DNA of 64,000 bases from Candidatus Parcubacteria bacterium (GTDB lineage: Bacteria > Patescibacteriota > Saccharimonadia > Saccharimonadales > UBA4665): contig JAEYSX010000001.1 in the NCBI GenBank assembly GCA_023434325.1, positions 62,001 through 126,000 on the forward strand, written 5' to 3'. Numbering within the stretch: the first letter of the stretch is position 1; each line of letters starts with the position of its first letter. The position numbers were made by a program, and so were the translations under genes. Under the pieces are notes generated by a model. That model had not been told where the DNA came from, did not search any database, and saw only the letters and a program-made list of their open reading frames with translations. Shown here piece by piece: positions 50,463 through 59,368 of the stretch.

Positions 50463-50493
50463 CTAAAAAAGCCCCAGAACGGGACTTTTTTAG
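50463..50493. terminator. Terminator after rpsI
   Basis: CTAAAAAAGCCCC / GGGACTTTTTTAG, a 13-bp stem with one G-U pair and a 5-base loop, 24 bases after the rpsI stop. It separates the ribosomal operon from the aromatic operon. Confidence 0.88.
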
Positions 50494-50516
50494 CTCGAAT
50501 GCCTTTGATGCAAATA

Positions 50517-50915
50517 CTAACGCTTGGTGAACTGGCGTTGCTTGCGGGCACCCTTGAGACCGAACTTCTTGCGTTCGCGCTCACGGGGATCGCGTGACAG
50601 CTGGTCGGCGCGCTTGAGGGTGCTCTTGAGGTCTTCGTTCATCTGAACGAGAGCCTTGGAGATACCCAGGCGAATCGCGTCTACCTGGCCAGCGTGACCA
50701 CCACCGCTGACAACAACGGTAATGTCAAACTTGTTCTCTTGCTCGAGAACCGCAAACGGCTTGAGTAACTCGGCAAGCAGGTACTTGCTGTCGGCAAAGT
50801 ATTCTTCGGCTGGCTTGCCATTTACAACGACAGAACCTTTGCCGCCCTGTAGGCGAACGCGGGCAGTGGCGCTTTTACGGCGGCCTAGGGCGTAGAAGTA
50901 ATCGTTCTTAGCCAT
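50517..50915 (-). CDS. rpsI: Ribosomal protein S9
   Basis: A 132-residue S9: YFYALGRRKSATARVRLQGGKGSVVVNGK at the start, VSGGGHAGQVDAIRLGISKAL in the middle, and the C-terminal tail RKKFGLKGARKQRQFTKR, whose last Arg reaches the P-site tRNA. The ATG overlaps the stop of rplM (TAATG), the usual rplM-rpsI pair. Confidence 0.97.
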   Translation of the reverse strand: MAKNDYFYALGRRKSATARVRLQGGKGSVVVNGKPAEEYFADSKYLLAELLKPFAVLEQENKFDITVVVSGGGHAGQVDAIRLGISKALVQMNEDLKSTLKRADQLSRDPRERERKKFGLKGARKQRQFTKR

Positions 50916-51355
50916 TATTTACCTTCTTTCACAGAGATCTTCTCTGGTTTCTGTGCTTCGTGGTTGTGCTCGGCACCGGCGTAAATCTTGAGGCGCTCGA
51001 GACGGCCGTCGCGAAGCTTGTTAACTGGCAGCATGCCGCGGACAGCAGCAAAGACAACCTTGGTAGAATCCATTTCCATCTGCTCGCGCATAGTGCGCTC
51101 TTTAAGACCACCTGGATGGCCGCTGTGGCGGTAGTAATTCTTGGTGTCAAGCTTGTTGCCAGTAACACTTACGTTATCGGCGTTTACGACTACGACGTAA
51201 TCGCCAGTGTCGATGTGCTTGGTAAACGTTGGCTTGCCCTTACCGGTCAACAGCGTTGCAATCTGAGTAGCAACACGACCCAAAGGAGCCTCGGATGCGT
51301 CAATGACGTACCACTTGCGCGTAACGTCTGTTGGCTTGGCGCTAAAAGTCTTCAT
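50915..51355 (-). CDS. rplM: Ribosomal protein L13
   Basis: A 146-residue L13: KTFSAKPTDVTRKWYVIDASEAPLGRVATQIA, then GDYVVVVNADNVSVTGNK, YYRHSGHPGGLKERT and VRGMLPVNKLRDGRLERLKIYAG. Early 50S assembly protein. Its ATG overlaps the rplQ stop. Confidence 0.97.
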   Translation of the reverse strand: MKTFSAKPTDVTRKWYVIDASEAPLGRVATQIATLLTGKGKPTFTKHIDTGDYVVVVNADNVSVTGNKLDTKNYYRHSGHPGGLKERTMREQMEMDSTKVVFAAVRGMLPVNKLRDGRLERLKIYAGAEHNHEAQKPEKISVKEGK

Positions 51356-51858
51356 TATTTGGTCTCCTTGTCGGCTTTGTCAGCCTTCTTTGCAGGAGTT
51401 TCTTTTTTAGCGGCTGGCTTCTTTGCAGATTCAGCCTTCTTTGCGACTGCAGCAGGCTTGGCCTCAGCTGCAGCAGCCTTAGCAACTGGCGCCTCTTTGA
51501 GGTCATCCACAAAGCTAACGCGTGCCATTTGCGCGTTGTCGCCGCGGCGCAGTTTGGTCTTGGTGATGCGCAGGTGGCCGCTGGTGCGCCCTGCCATCTT
51601 TGGTGCCAATTCGTCAACCAGCTTGTGTGCAGCTTCCAATGTCTGGAGGTTTGCAATTACCTGGCGGCGATTGTGAAGGTCACCCTTCTTGGCCTTAGTG
51701 ATTAATTTCTCGACGTAAGGAACCACTTCTTTTGCTTTTGGCAGGGTGGTTTCGATAGTCTCGTATTTAACGAGGCTGTCGGCCAAACCCTTTACCAAAG
51801 CTTCGCGCTGATCGCGCTCGCGGTGGAACTTACGTCCTTTGTATCCGTGACGATGCAT
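51355..51858 (-). CDS. rplQ: Ribosomal protein L17 with C-terminal tail
   Basis: A 167-residue L17: MHRHGYKGRKFHRERDQREALVKGLADSLVKYE, TLPKAKEVVPYVEKLITKAK and GDNAQMARVSFVD. About 45 extra residues at the C terminus are Ala/Lys-rich and low in complexity. Located directly after rpoA as in the alpha operon. Confidence 0.96.
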   Translation of the reverse strand: MHRHGYKGRKFHRERDQREALVKGLADSLVKYETIETTLPKAKEVVPYVEKLITKAKKGDLHNRRQVIANLQTLEAAHKLVDELAPKMAGRTSGHLRITKTKLRRGDNAQMARVSFVDDLKEAPVAKAAAAEAKPAAVAKKAESAKKPAAKKETPAKKADKADKETK

Positions 51859-51859
51859 A

Positions 51860-52798
51860 CTAGAGCTCCAACTCCGCTAACTTTTCTTTAACTTCGTCCA
51901 AAGCTTTGCTACCAAAACCCTTGAGGTCGCGCAGCTCGGTGTCGCTCAGGCTAAAGAGGTCCTTAATTGTGTGGATCTCGTTGTTAACCAAAGCGTTGGT
52001 GGTGCGAGCACTCAGGTTGAGGTCTTCGATCGGTGTGTTCAGAGCAGCTGGCTCGTCGCCGTCGCCTAGCTGAATACCGCTGGCAGCTGCCAGAGTCTCT
52101 GGAACTTCGATACGAGTCTTGCCAGCCAGTGCAGTATACTGGTTGACCAAGATAGCGGAAGCTTCCTCAAAAGCGTCGCGTGGGGTGATCGAACCATCGG
52201 TCTCGATGGTAATGATCAGCTTGTCGAGGTCGGTCATTTGACCAACACGGGTGTTCTCTACCTTGTAGCGAACGCGCAGAACCGGGCTAAAGACTGCGTC
52301 AACAGCAACGTAATCGCTGATCTTCTTGGCAGAAACTTCCTCGGCAGTGCGGTAACCGCGGCCGGTTTCGACAACCAAGTCCATAACGAACTTGGCTTTG
52401 TCGTCGTCGATGGTAGCAATGATTTGCTCTGGGTTTACGACTTCGACATCGGCGTTGACCTGAATGTCCTTAGCGGTAACAGGACCCTTGCCTTGCTTAA
52501 CGATGCGCAACTGCTGCACTTCTTCGCCGTATACGCGGAAACGTACGGCCTTGAGGTTTTGCATGATGTCGACAACGTCTTCTTTAACACCTTCGACGGT
52601 GGTAAACTCGTGAGTCGCACCCTCGATCTTAAAGCTGGTAACAGACGCACCGGCGATGCTCGAAAGCAGCACGCGGCGAAGCGAGTTACCAAGCGTCATA
52701 CCGTAACCGCTGTGAAGCGGCTCGACGACGAAAGTGGCGCTGGATGCGCTGTGATCGTCTACTTGCACTAACCCTGGTGTGTGAATCATTTTTGACAT
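51860..52798 (-). CDS. rpoA: RNA polymerase alpha subunit
   Basis: A 312-residue alpha subunit. The N-terminal assembly domain has HSGYGMTLGNSLRRVLLSSIAGASVTSFKI and HEFTTVEGVKEDVVDIM; the C-terminal domain (LSARTTNALVNNEIHTIKDLFSLSDTELRDLKGFGSKALDEV) binds UP elements and activators. Length is normal. Part of rpsM-rpsK-rpsD-rpoA-rplQ. Confidence 0.98.
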   Translation of the reverse strand: MSKMIHTPGLVQVDDHSASSATFVVEPLHSGYGMTLGNSLRRVLLSSIAGASVTSFKIEGATHEFTTVEGVKEDVVDIMQNLKAVRFRVYGEEVQQLRIVKQGKGPVTAKDIQVNADVEVVNPEQIIATIDDDKAKFVMDLVVETGRGYRTAEEVSAKKISDYVAVDAVFSPVLRVRYKVENTRVGQMTDLDKLIITIETDGSITPRDAFEEASAILVNQYTALAGKTRIEVPETLAAASGIQLGDGDEPAALNTPIEDLNLSARTTNALVNNEIHTIKDLFSLSDTELRDLKGFGSKALDEVKEKLAELEL

Positions 52799-52816
52799 AA
52801 CTTGTACACAGCCTCC

Positions 52817-53443
52817 TTAGCGTGAGTAGTATTCAACTATTAATTGTTCGCTGATGTCTGGCTCGGCGTCTTCGCGGGTCGGCAGTCCAACAATCTCGAA
52901 GCTCTGCTTCTTGCGGTCAACCTTAACCCACTCTGGAGTGGTGCTTGGCGCTGGGCTTACATCGTCAAGTTTCTTGAAATACTCGCTGTTTTTGCTGTGT
53001 GCACGCACTTCTAGCTTGTCACCGGCCTTAAGGCGGATCGACGGAATGTCGACACGAACACCGTTAAGGATAAAGTGACCGTGCGTTACCAGCTGACGTG
53101 CAGCACGGCGGCTTGGTGCGAATCCTGCGCGGTACACAGCGTTGTCGATACGGCGCTCTAGGAACTCCAGCAAAATCTGACCGGATTGACCCGGACGGCG
53201 ATCTGCTTCTTTCATCAGGTTAGAGAATTGCTTCTCAAGCAAACCGTACAGGCGCTTTACCTTCTGCTTTTCACGGAGCTGTAGGGCGTACTGGCTAGTC
53301 TTGCTGCCAGGGCGGCCACCACGAGCGTTACCGTGTACACCAGGAGGAGTTGGGCGCTTGACCAAAGCCTTGTGAGCCTTAGGGTGCAGCGCGTAGCCTT
53401 CGCGGCGTGACATTTTAACGATTGAATGAGTGTCTCGTGCCAT
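52817..53443 (-). CDS. rpsD: Ribosomal protein S4, zinc-free form
   Basis: A 208-residue S4. The core S4 RNA-binding domain is LEFLERRIDNAVYRAGFAPSRRAARQLVTHGHFILNGVRVDIPS; the N-terminal segment (KMSRREGYALHPKAHKALVKRPTPPGVHG) lacks the zinc-binding Cys of the C+ form. It nucleates 30S assembly and ordinarily represses the alpha operon. Confidence 0.96.
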   Translation of the reverse strand: MARDTHSIVKMSRREGYALHPKAHKALVKRPTPPGVHGNARGGRPGSKTSQYALQLREKQKVKRLYGLLEKQFSNLMKEADRRPGQSGQILLEFLERRIDNAVYRAGFAPSRRAARQLVTHGHFILNGVRVDIPSIRLKAGDKLEVRAHSKNSEYFKKLDDVSPAPSTTPEWVKVDRKKQSFEIVGLPTREDAEPDISEQLIVEYYSR

Positions 53444-53445
53444 GA

Positions 53446-53895
53446 TTAGACCCTCCTAGCCTTTCGCGGACGAACGCCGCCGTGTGGCACACCGGTTACA
53501 TCGGCGATGCTCTCTACTTGAATGTTGAGGTTTTGCAGGCTGCGAACAGCTGCATCGCGGCCGAGGCCGGCGCCCTTTAGGAACACTGCTACCTTGCCGA
53601 GGCCGTGCTGCTGCTTGGCAGCGTTACCAGCCTTCTCTGCGGCAACTTGGGCTGCGTATGCAGTACCCTTCTTAGAGCCGCGAAATCCGCAAGCGCCTGC
53701 GCTACTGGTAGTCAGTACGGCACCCTTAGGATCGGTAAAGGTAATAATCGTGTTGTTAAACGAAGCCAAAACATGCACTTGGCCGGTTGGCACACTGCGC
53801 TTGGCTTTTTTCTTCTTGCCCGCGGTCGCAGCAGCGGCCTTCTCTACTGGAGCTGGCGCTGCTGGTGCGGTGGTGGTGATTGTTTCTTCTGCCAT
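53446..53895 (-). CDS. rpsK: Ribosomal protein S11 with N-terminal extension
   Basis: A 149-residue S11: the body begins VPTGQVHVLASFNNTIITFTDPKGAVL, then SAGACGFRGSKKGTAYAAQVAAEKAG, VAVFLKGAGLGRDAAVRSL and ending DVTGVPHGGVRPRKARRV. About 30 Ala/Thr/Lys-rich residues precede the usual start. It starts 26 bases after rpsM. Confidence 0.97.
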   Translation of the reverse strand: MAEETITTTAPAAPAPVEKAAAATAGKKKKAKRSVPTGQVHVLASFNNTIITFTDPKGAVLTTSSAGACGFRGSKKGTAYAAQVAAEKAGNAAKQQHGLGKVAVFLKGAGLGRDAAVRSLQNLNIQVESIADVTGVPHGGVRPRKARRV

Positions 53896-53921
53896 AATCT
53901 ATATCCTTATGCTCGTCGACC

Positions 53922-54308
53922 TTAAGTCTTCGATGCCACCTTCTTAGCTGTACCGCCTACGGTCGTCTTTTTACCACGACGAGTACGGGCGTTAGTCTTG
54001 GTGCGTTGGCCGCGACTTGGCAGGTTGTGTTTGTGGCGAAGGCCACGGTAGCTGCCAATGTCCTTTAGGCGCTTGATGTTGCCGGCGACTATACGCTGCA
54101 ACTCACCTTCGACAAGGTACTTACTGTTGATTACTTCTTGAATCCGGCTGATTTCTTCGTCGGTCAAATTCTTGACGCGCACGGTTGGCTCAACCTTGGC
54201 AGCAGTAAGGATATCACCACTGGTCTTGGGGCCAATGCCATAGACGTAGGTCAATGCCACGTGCACTTGCTTGTCAGCGGGAATGGTAACTCCACTAATT
54301 CGAGCCAT
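53922..54308 (-). CDS. rpsM: Ribosomal protein S13
   Basis: A 128-residue S13: MARISGVTIPADKQVHVALTYVYGIG, VKNLTDEEISRIQEVI, and the basic tail HKHNLPSRGQRTKTNARTRRGK that touches P-site tRNA. It follows rpmJ by 3 bases. Confidence 0.97.
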   Translation of the reverse strand: MARISGVTIPADKQVHVALTYVYGIGPKTSGDILTAAKVEPTVRVKNLTDEEISRIQEVINSKYLVEGELQRIVAGNIKRLKDIGSYRGLRHKHNLPSRGQRTKTNARTRRGKKTTVGGTAKKVASKT

Positions 54309-54311
54309 AGA

Positions 54312-54449
54312 TTACCCCTGCCTCTGCTTGTGCTTTGGCTTTAATTTGTTAATAACGTACAATTTGGCCTTCGACTTCTTGCCGCGGCCTTTGCGCCAGA
54401 CTAATAAATCGTCCGGGCTGATCTTTTTTACACTCGCACGCACCTTCAT
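54312..54449 (-). CDS. rpmJ: Ribosomal protein L36, cysteine-free
   Basis: A 45-residue L36: MKVRASVKKISPDDLLVWRKG at the start (quoted to residue 20 or so) and KLKPKHKQRQG at the end. The usual zinc ligands (three Cys and a His) are replaced, with CRNC reading SPDD, and it is 7-8 residues longer than normal. The ATG at 54449 has AAGGAG 10 bases upstream; the ATG at 54458 is too close. Order infA-rpmJ-rpsM is standard. Confidence 0.92.
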   Translation of the reverse strand: MKVRASVKKISPDDLLVWRKGRGKKSKAKLYVINKLKPKHKQRQG

Positions 54450-54525
54450 GCGGATCATGCTCCTTCCAGCGATGACTCACTGCGTTAAATTAATAATTGG
54501 TAGGCTAATACCTCTCGAGTTGGTA

Positions 54526-54747
54526 TTAGCTTTTGCGATACGTGATTCTGCCCTTCGTAAGATCGTAAGGGGTCAACTCGACCGTAACGCTGTCGCCTGG
54601 CACGATACGGATAAAGTGTTTCCGCATTTTGCCTGCAACGTGAGCTATAATCTGATGGCCGTTTTCGAGCTCTACACGAAACTGAGTCCCTGGTAGGGTC
54701 TCGATGATTGTTCCCGTCAACTCGATCACTTGCTTGTTTGCTGCCAT
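54526..54747 (-). CDS. infA: Translation initiation factor IF-1
   Basis: A 73-residue OB-fold protein: KQVIELTGTIIETLPGTQFRVELENGHQIIAHVAGKMRKHFIRI and VELTPYDLTKGRITYR (family marks named by their ends). Binds the 30S A site during initiation. In many bacteria it follows map/adk; here the upstream gene is an unrelated small ORF. Confidence 0.97.
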   Translation of the reverse strand: MAANKQVIELTGTIIETLPGTQFRVELENGHQIIAHVAGKMRKHFIRIVPGDSVTVELTPYDLTKGRITYRKS

Positions 54748-54819
54748 AGATATAACTTGATCGATTATATCAGTTTGGTCTAAAGATTACAACAACATTT
54801 GCCAGATTATGCCGAGGAG

Positions 54820-55338
54820 CTATTCAAGACTCGCGCTCTTGCTCGGCATATAGCTTGCAAAGAGAACTTTCCAGCCACCCGAACTTTTAGCAAGCTTTTG
54901 ACAGGCTCTGAGTGCGCCGATGGCAATAGCCGCCGTAGCCATCCATCGTACGCCCTCCACCGCTGTCATCGCGGTTTCAATTCCAGAAGCTTCATATTCC
55001 AGCGCATCCGTAACTAATGCCGGGTCACCAGTAACATCATTTACGGTCACTGTTGGGATGTCTGCTTCCCGAGCCGCACGAGCTATGACAATGTCCGCCT
55101 CGACAGTTTCTAAACGCTCGTCAAGCCCGCCTGCAACCTCGGCCCCTACCGACCAGACCGCTCCAGACGCCCCAAAGCCAACTACGGCCGCCATAGGAAC
55201 ACGGACGCTCTGCCACGGGCTCAATCGTGATGCAGGCGAAAGCCCGTCTCCATTAGGGCTCGTCAAATAACCATCCCCGTGGTGATTGAGGTGCGTGTCG
55301 TAACCACGGCCGCCCGGGCCCCCTTCTGGCATACTCAC
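54820..55338 (-). CDS. Hypothetical membrane protein near infA
   Basis: About 172 residues: a Gly/His/Pro-rich start, two hydrophobic segments (VRVPMAAVVGFGASGAVWSV and MATAAIAIGALRACQ), and an Asp/Glu/Ala-rich middle (IVIARAAREADIPTVTVND). I recognise no family. GTG 55338 is chosen because GGAG lies 8 bases upstream; ATG 55332 is possible. It has a strong promoter of its own, so transcription of infA and beyond may start or be boosted here. Confidence 0.65.
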   Translation of the reverse strand: MSMPEGGPGGRGYDTHLNHHGDGYLTSPNGDGLSPASRLSPWQSVRVPMAAVVGFGASGAVWSVGAEVAGGLDERLETVEADIVIARAAREADIPTVTVNDVTGDPALVTDALEYEASGIETAMTAVEGVRWMATAAIAIGALRACQKLAKSSGGWKVLFASYMPSKSASLE

Positions 55339-55368
55339 CAACTGTGCTCCAATTTACGCAAAGGACAA

Positions 55369-55397
55369 ATAATAACACTGGTCACGACTCCTGTCAA
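55369..55397 (-). promoter_or_regulatory. Strong promoter upstream of infA region
   Basis: TTGACA (55392-55397), 17-base spacer, TATTAT (55369-55374) on the minus strand, the only perfect -35 I found. It leaves a leader of about 25 bases with a Shine-Dalgarno before the GTG start. Confidence 0.8.
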
Positions 55398-55458
55398 TCG
55401 ACCCAGGTGTAAAAAATCTCACAGTTTTAGTACACCCCTCCTGCCATAGTTTTTTGCT

Positions 55459-55740
55459 ATGGAAAATCCTTTTAAAAGACCTCACACGTACTTATATACC
55501 GCCTGCGTTGGCGGCGCCGTCGCTCTTGGCGGTGGAGGCCTTTCCTATAAAGCCGCAGAGTATTACAGAACTGCGTGGGACGCATATGCAGAGGACGCCT
55601 TGGATACAGGTAAAGCCGCGTTTGAGACAGGCGACACGCTGTTGTACGCAGGTTTGGGGGTTACAGCAGCTGGCATGCTAATTACTGGCACATCTCTTGC
55701 TATCTACAAGTTCATGGAGAGAAGACAATCCGGCAACTAG
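55459..55740 (+). CDS. Hypothetical two-helix membrane protein
   Basis: A 93-residue protein with two hydrophobic segments (YTACVGGAVALGGGGL and YAGLGVTAAGMLITGTSLAIY) joined by a polar, acidic loop (DAYAEDALDTGKAAFETGD). It recalls small holin-like or structural membrane proteins but I assign no family. CATAGT lies 8 bases before the ATG with no Shine-Dalgarno. It runs against secY, ending 5 bases from its stop. Confidence 0.6.
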   Translation: MENPFKRPHTYLYTACVGGAVALGGGGLSYKAAEYYRTAWDAYAEDALDTGKAAFETGDTLLYAGLGVTAAGMLITGTSLAIYKFMERRQSGN

Positions 55741-55745
55741 CGATA

Positions 55746-57239
55746 CTACTTGCGGCTAAACGGGTTTTTTAGCGCAAAGCGGCGGGACTTTTGACCAAGC
55801 GCATCTGTTTCGGTGGTTTCGTGGAAGAAGTCAGGCTGCGAATACTGGTCGTAGGTAACCATCAAAGCGCGGGACTCGACGGCACGCAAGGTTTCGAGCG
55901 ACACCGACACAAGGATCAATACGCTCGTACCGCCAATCGCAATCGTGTCGTTGTTAATAAATGCCTGACCAACAATAGGCATCAGTGCGAGCATACCGAG
56001 CGCAAACGCACCAAAGAGTGTTAATCGGCTCGAGATTTTGCTCAGGTACTGCTCGGTCTGCAGACCGGAGCGTACACCCTCGATAAAGCCACCTTGCTTT
56101 TGCAGGTTCTCGGCAATCTCTTTGCTGTTAAAGGTAATGCTGGTGTAGAAAAAGGTAAACATAAAGACCAGCAAGAAGTATGCTATCGGGTACACGAATG
56201 CATCCCATCCACCCGCTTGTAAGCTGGCGGTTGTTGGCGTCTGGAACCAGACCATCAAGTTAGAGCCAATCTCTTGCATGCGCTCGCTCGACGACCCAAC
56301 CATAAGCTGACCGACAAAGCTCGGTACGCTTAAGAACGCAACAGCAAAGATAATAGGAATTACACCGGCGCTAATAAGCTTGATTGGCAAAGTGGTCGTA
56401 ACACCGCCGTATGTGCGGTTGCCCTGTACGCGCTTAGCGTAGTTTACCGTAAGACGACGTGCTGCTTCGTTAAGCTTGACCACCAACCAGGTAACAACGA
56501 CCACCGCCACCGTTATAATCGCCAGGAACACAGTACTGGCAGCACTGATATTAAAGGTGTGGCCAAAGATCGTCCACGTAGCCTCAGAGTTAAAGACAGC
56601 GTTTATGAGCGACCCTACCGTAGCGGGCAAGCTTGCGACAATACCGACGGTAATGAGTAGCGAAATACCGTTACCGATACTGCGCTCGGTAATCTGTTCG
56701 CCCATCCACATAAGCAGCATCGAACCACCGGTCAGCGCACCCACCATAAGAATCCACTGTCCTAGGGTTGCCCCGGCTGTAATGTCGCCTACACCACCAA
56801 ACTGCTGAGCAAAGGTTCGCACGAGGTAAATCGCACCGATAGCCTGCAAGATCGCCAATGGGAATGTAAGGATACGGGTGTACTGATTGATCTTACGCTG
56901 GCCGGACTCGCCCTCTTTGCGCATAGCCTCGAGCTTAGGTAGCGCCTTTGTCAGCAGCTGCATGATAATCGAGGCGTTAATGTACGGGCCAAGACCTGCG
57001 AGCATGATAGAGAAGTTGGCCAGTGCGCCACCGGATAGAATGTTAATAAAACTCAGCAACTGAGGTGTGTCGGTAGCGGTAAACAGGTTTTCGAGCACCT
57101 GCTTGAGTGTCTGCGAATCAGCAAGCGGAATTGGGATTTGCGCCAAAAAGCGGAATACCAACAAAATACCCAACACGGCTAGAATACGCTTGCGCATCTC
57201 TGGGTGGCCAAGCGATTTAGCAATAATCTTCCAGTTCAT
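55746..57239 (-). CDS. secY: Preprotein translocase subunit SecY
   Basis: A 497-residue, ten-helix channel protein. Marks: RILAVLGILLVFRFLAQIPIP (TM1), GALANFSIMLAGLGPYINASIIMQLL (TM2), GGSMLLMWMGEQITERSIGNGISLLI and RTYGGVTTTLPIKLISAGVIPIIFA with the cytoplasmic loop used by ribosome and SecA. A C-terminal tail of about 45 residues is extra. It is separated from rplO by an ABC transporter gene, unlike the usual rplO-secY pair. Confidence 0.97.
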   Translation of the reverse strand: MNWKIIAKSLGHPEMRKRILAVLGILLVFRFLAQIPIPLADSQTLKQVLENLFTATDTPQLLSFINILSGGALANFSIMLAGLGPYINASIIMQLLTKALPKLEAMRKEGESGQRKINQYTRILTFPLAILQAIGAIYLVRTFAQQFGGVGDITAGATLGQWILMVGALTGGSMLLMWMGEQITERSIGNGISLLITVGIVASLPATVGSLINAVFNSEATWTIFGHTFNISAASTVFLAIITVAVVVVTWLVVKLNEAARRLTVNYAKRVQGNRTYGGVTTTLPIKLISAGVIPIIFAVAFLSVPSFVGQLMVGSSSERMQEIGSNLMVWFQTPTTASLQAGGWDAFVYPIAYFLLVFMFTFFYTSITFNSKEIAENLQKQGGFIEGVRSGLQTEQYLSKISSRLTLFGAFALGMLALMPIVGQAFINNDTIAIGGTSVLILVSVSLETLRAVESRALMVTYDQYSQPDFFHETTETDALGQKSRRFALKNPFSRK

Positions 57240-57368
57240 GAAATACTGTTCCCTCTGTCTCTTTTGTTCAATTCTTACCTAGTATACCAGCTTTAAGCAA
57301 CAATGCCACCAGCTATTTGTTTTTTGCCTACGACGATTAAGCTGTGCTGTCGAAAGTATGCGTCGTAC

Positions 57369-59198
57369 TTACGTAACCGCTACCTCAGTGCCTGCACTGC
57401 TCTTGGGTACACCTACGTATCCGCCGGATTGGTGCGCCCACAGCTCAGCATAAATTCCCTTGCCATCGCGCAACAACTCCTCATGCGACCCAAGCTGTAC
57501 GATTTTACCCTTATCCATCACCGCGATACGGTCCATGCGCTGAATCGTGCTCAGGCGGTGCGCAATAACAAGTGCGGTGCGCCCCTTCATCAGCTTCCAG
57601 AGTGCCTTTTGGATATACTGCTCGCTGCGGCTATCGAGCGCACTTGTCGCCTCATCAAGTACCAGTATTGGGGCATCACGCAAAATAGCACGCGCTATCG
57701 CAACACGCTGACGCTGACCTCCGCTCAGCTTGACGCCGCGCTCACCAACAAGCGTGTCATACCCCTCAGGCAGTTCTTTGACGAACTCATCCACATATGC
57801 AGCTTTTGCCGCCGCTATAACCTCGTCTTTTGTTGCACTTGGCTTACCGTATGCGATGTTCTCCAGGATCGACCGGTGGAACAACAACGGTTCTTGCGGC
57901 ACATACGATATCAGCCGCCGCAACTCTCGCTGGCGCAAATCCCGAATATCTACGTCGTTAACAGTAATACTGCCTTCGGTTACGTCCATAAACCGCATCA
58001 GTAACTTGGTCAGCGTCGTTTTGCCGCTGCCCGAGTAACCAACGATACCAATTTTCTCGCCCGGCACGATGGTCAGCGCCAGCTCGCTGATCGCCGACTG
58101 TCCGACGTGCGCTTCTGGATAGCGAAACGCGATATTGTTCATGCCCAGCGTATAGCCCTTACCCTTTGGCTTTGGTAGAGTTTTAGGCTGCTCGGGGTCA
58201 TTCACTTCGGTAGGGACTAGCATGGTCTTTATCGGCTCATAGGCCGCGCTCATAGTGTCTTCGTACATTTTAACGATAGTCGCTATATCCATCGTGCTTG
58301 TCACTAATTTAATGACATACAGCTGAATCAGGACGACAATCGTAATGGTTATACTGCCGTTTTGATAGGCACTAGCCGAAAATACCAGCAGAACCGCGGT
58401 CGCAATTGCCGTCAACGCCATCCTACCAGTGTCGGCCGGCCAAAAAGAAACCCAAGACCTGTACCGCGCCTGGCCCCAAGTTGCCAGTGATGTCTGCAGA
58501 CGCTCCGACTCGTACTGTTCGCTGGCAAAACTCTTTACCGTTACGCCATGCGTCAGCGCATCGCCAACCTCGCCGGCGACCACACTTGAGGCAGCCGCCT
58601 CTTGCCGGCGGAACTTCATGCGGTACTGGTTAGTTAACAAGGTGTAGCTTAGCACTACAATCATCATCACCAGCGTTACAAGCGCTAAAGGCACAGACTG
58701 CCAGGCAATGACGCCTATTCCTGCCCCGACAATAACAATCTGCTTTGGAATCTCATTAGTGAACATAAGGGCATAACGATGAAACGCCTCGCGCAAACGG
58801 AACATCTGCGCACCCAAACTGCCAAAATACGCATTTCCGTAAAACGCGTAGTCCTTGCCCATAAGGTTATCAAAAAGGCGCTGCTGGACGTACTTCGAAG
58901 CATTGATGCCATTCTTGCTCACAGCGATGTCGCCCACGGCCCAACAAACACAATACACAAGGGCGAGACCGATAATCAGCCATGCGTAATACTGCACCTT
59001 GGCGGCATCTCCGTCGATAATTGCTTGTAGCGCATAGGCGGTTACTAGTGGAATAAAAATATTGTATGCCGCAACGGCAGTCATACGCGCAACGTAGCTG
59101 AAGATGAGGTTGAAGCGATCCCGCGTTTGGGCGATCCAGAATAATCGGTGTATTTCGCGCGTGATCGTCCGGTCGCGCTGCCTCTCTGATTTTGACAT
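57369..59198 (-). CDS. ABC transporter, fused permease and ATPase
   Basis: A 609-residue half-transporter. Six membrane helices in the first 330 residues (type I exporter fold), then the ATPase: Walker A IVGYSGSGKTTLTKLLMRF, Q-loop SYVPQEPLLFHRS, signature LSGGQRQRVAIARAIL, Walker B ILVLDEATSALD and the switch IAHRLSTI. It would work as a homodimer or with a partner elsewhere; likely an exporter of lipid, peptide or drug. It stands between rplO and secY in the ribosomal operon, after a terminator. Confidence 0.94.
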   Translation of the reverse strand: MSKSERQRDRTITREIHRLFWIAQTRDRFNLIFSYVARMTAVAAYNIFIPLVTAYALQAIIDGDAAKVQYYAWLIIGLALVYCVCWAVGDIAVSKNGINASKYVQQRLFDNLMGKDYAFYGNAYFGSLGAQMFRLREAFHRYALMFTNEIPKQIVIVGAGIGVIAWQSVPLALVTLVMMIVVLSYTLLTNQYRMKFRRQEAAASSVVAGEVGDALTHGVTVKSFASEQYESERLQTSLATWGQARYRSWVSFWPADTGRMALTAIATAVLLVFSASAYQNGSITITIVVLIQLYVIKLVTSTMDIATIVKMYEDTMSAAYEPIKTMLVPTEVNDPEQPKTLPKPKGKGYTLGMNNIAFRYPEAHVGQSAISELALTIVPGEKIGIVGYSGSGKTTLTKLLMRFMDVTEGSITVNDVDIRDLRQRELRRLISYVPQEPLLFHRSILENIAYGKPSATKDEVIAAAKAAYVDEFVKELPEGYDTLVGERGVKLSGGQRQRVAIARAILRDAPILVLDEATSALDSRSEQYIQKALWKLMKGRTALVIAHRLSTIQRMDRIAVMDKGKIVQLGSHEELLRDGKGIYAELWAHQSGGYVGVPKSSAGTEVAVT

Positions 59199-59314
59199 GA
59201 TGTTGGACAGTATAAAGAATAGTAGTAGGCGACGCTAGTACATGCCGGCTCTTTGCCCGGATACTTTCTATGCCCGCGCGCATAGCTTCGGCGCGAATCG
59301 ACTATCTCACAAAC

Positions 59315-59345
59315 AAAAAGAGTCGCATGGTTAGCGACTCTTTTT
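59315..59345 (-). terminator. Terminator after rplO
   Basis: AAAAAGAGTCGC / GCGACTCTTTTT around 7 bases, 24 bases after the rplO stop. It closes the spc operon before the ABC transporter gene. Confidence 0.9.
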
Positions 59346-59368
59346 ACTAGACTAAGCGTCTGGCTTAC

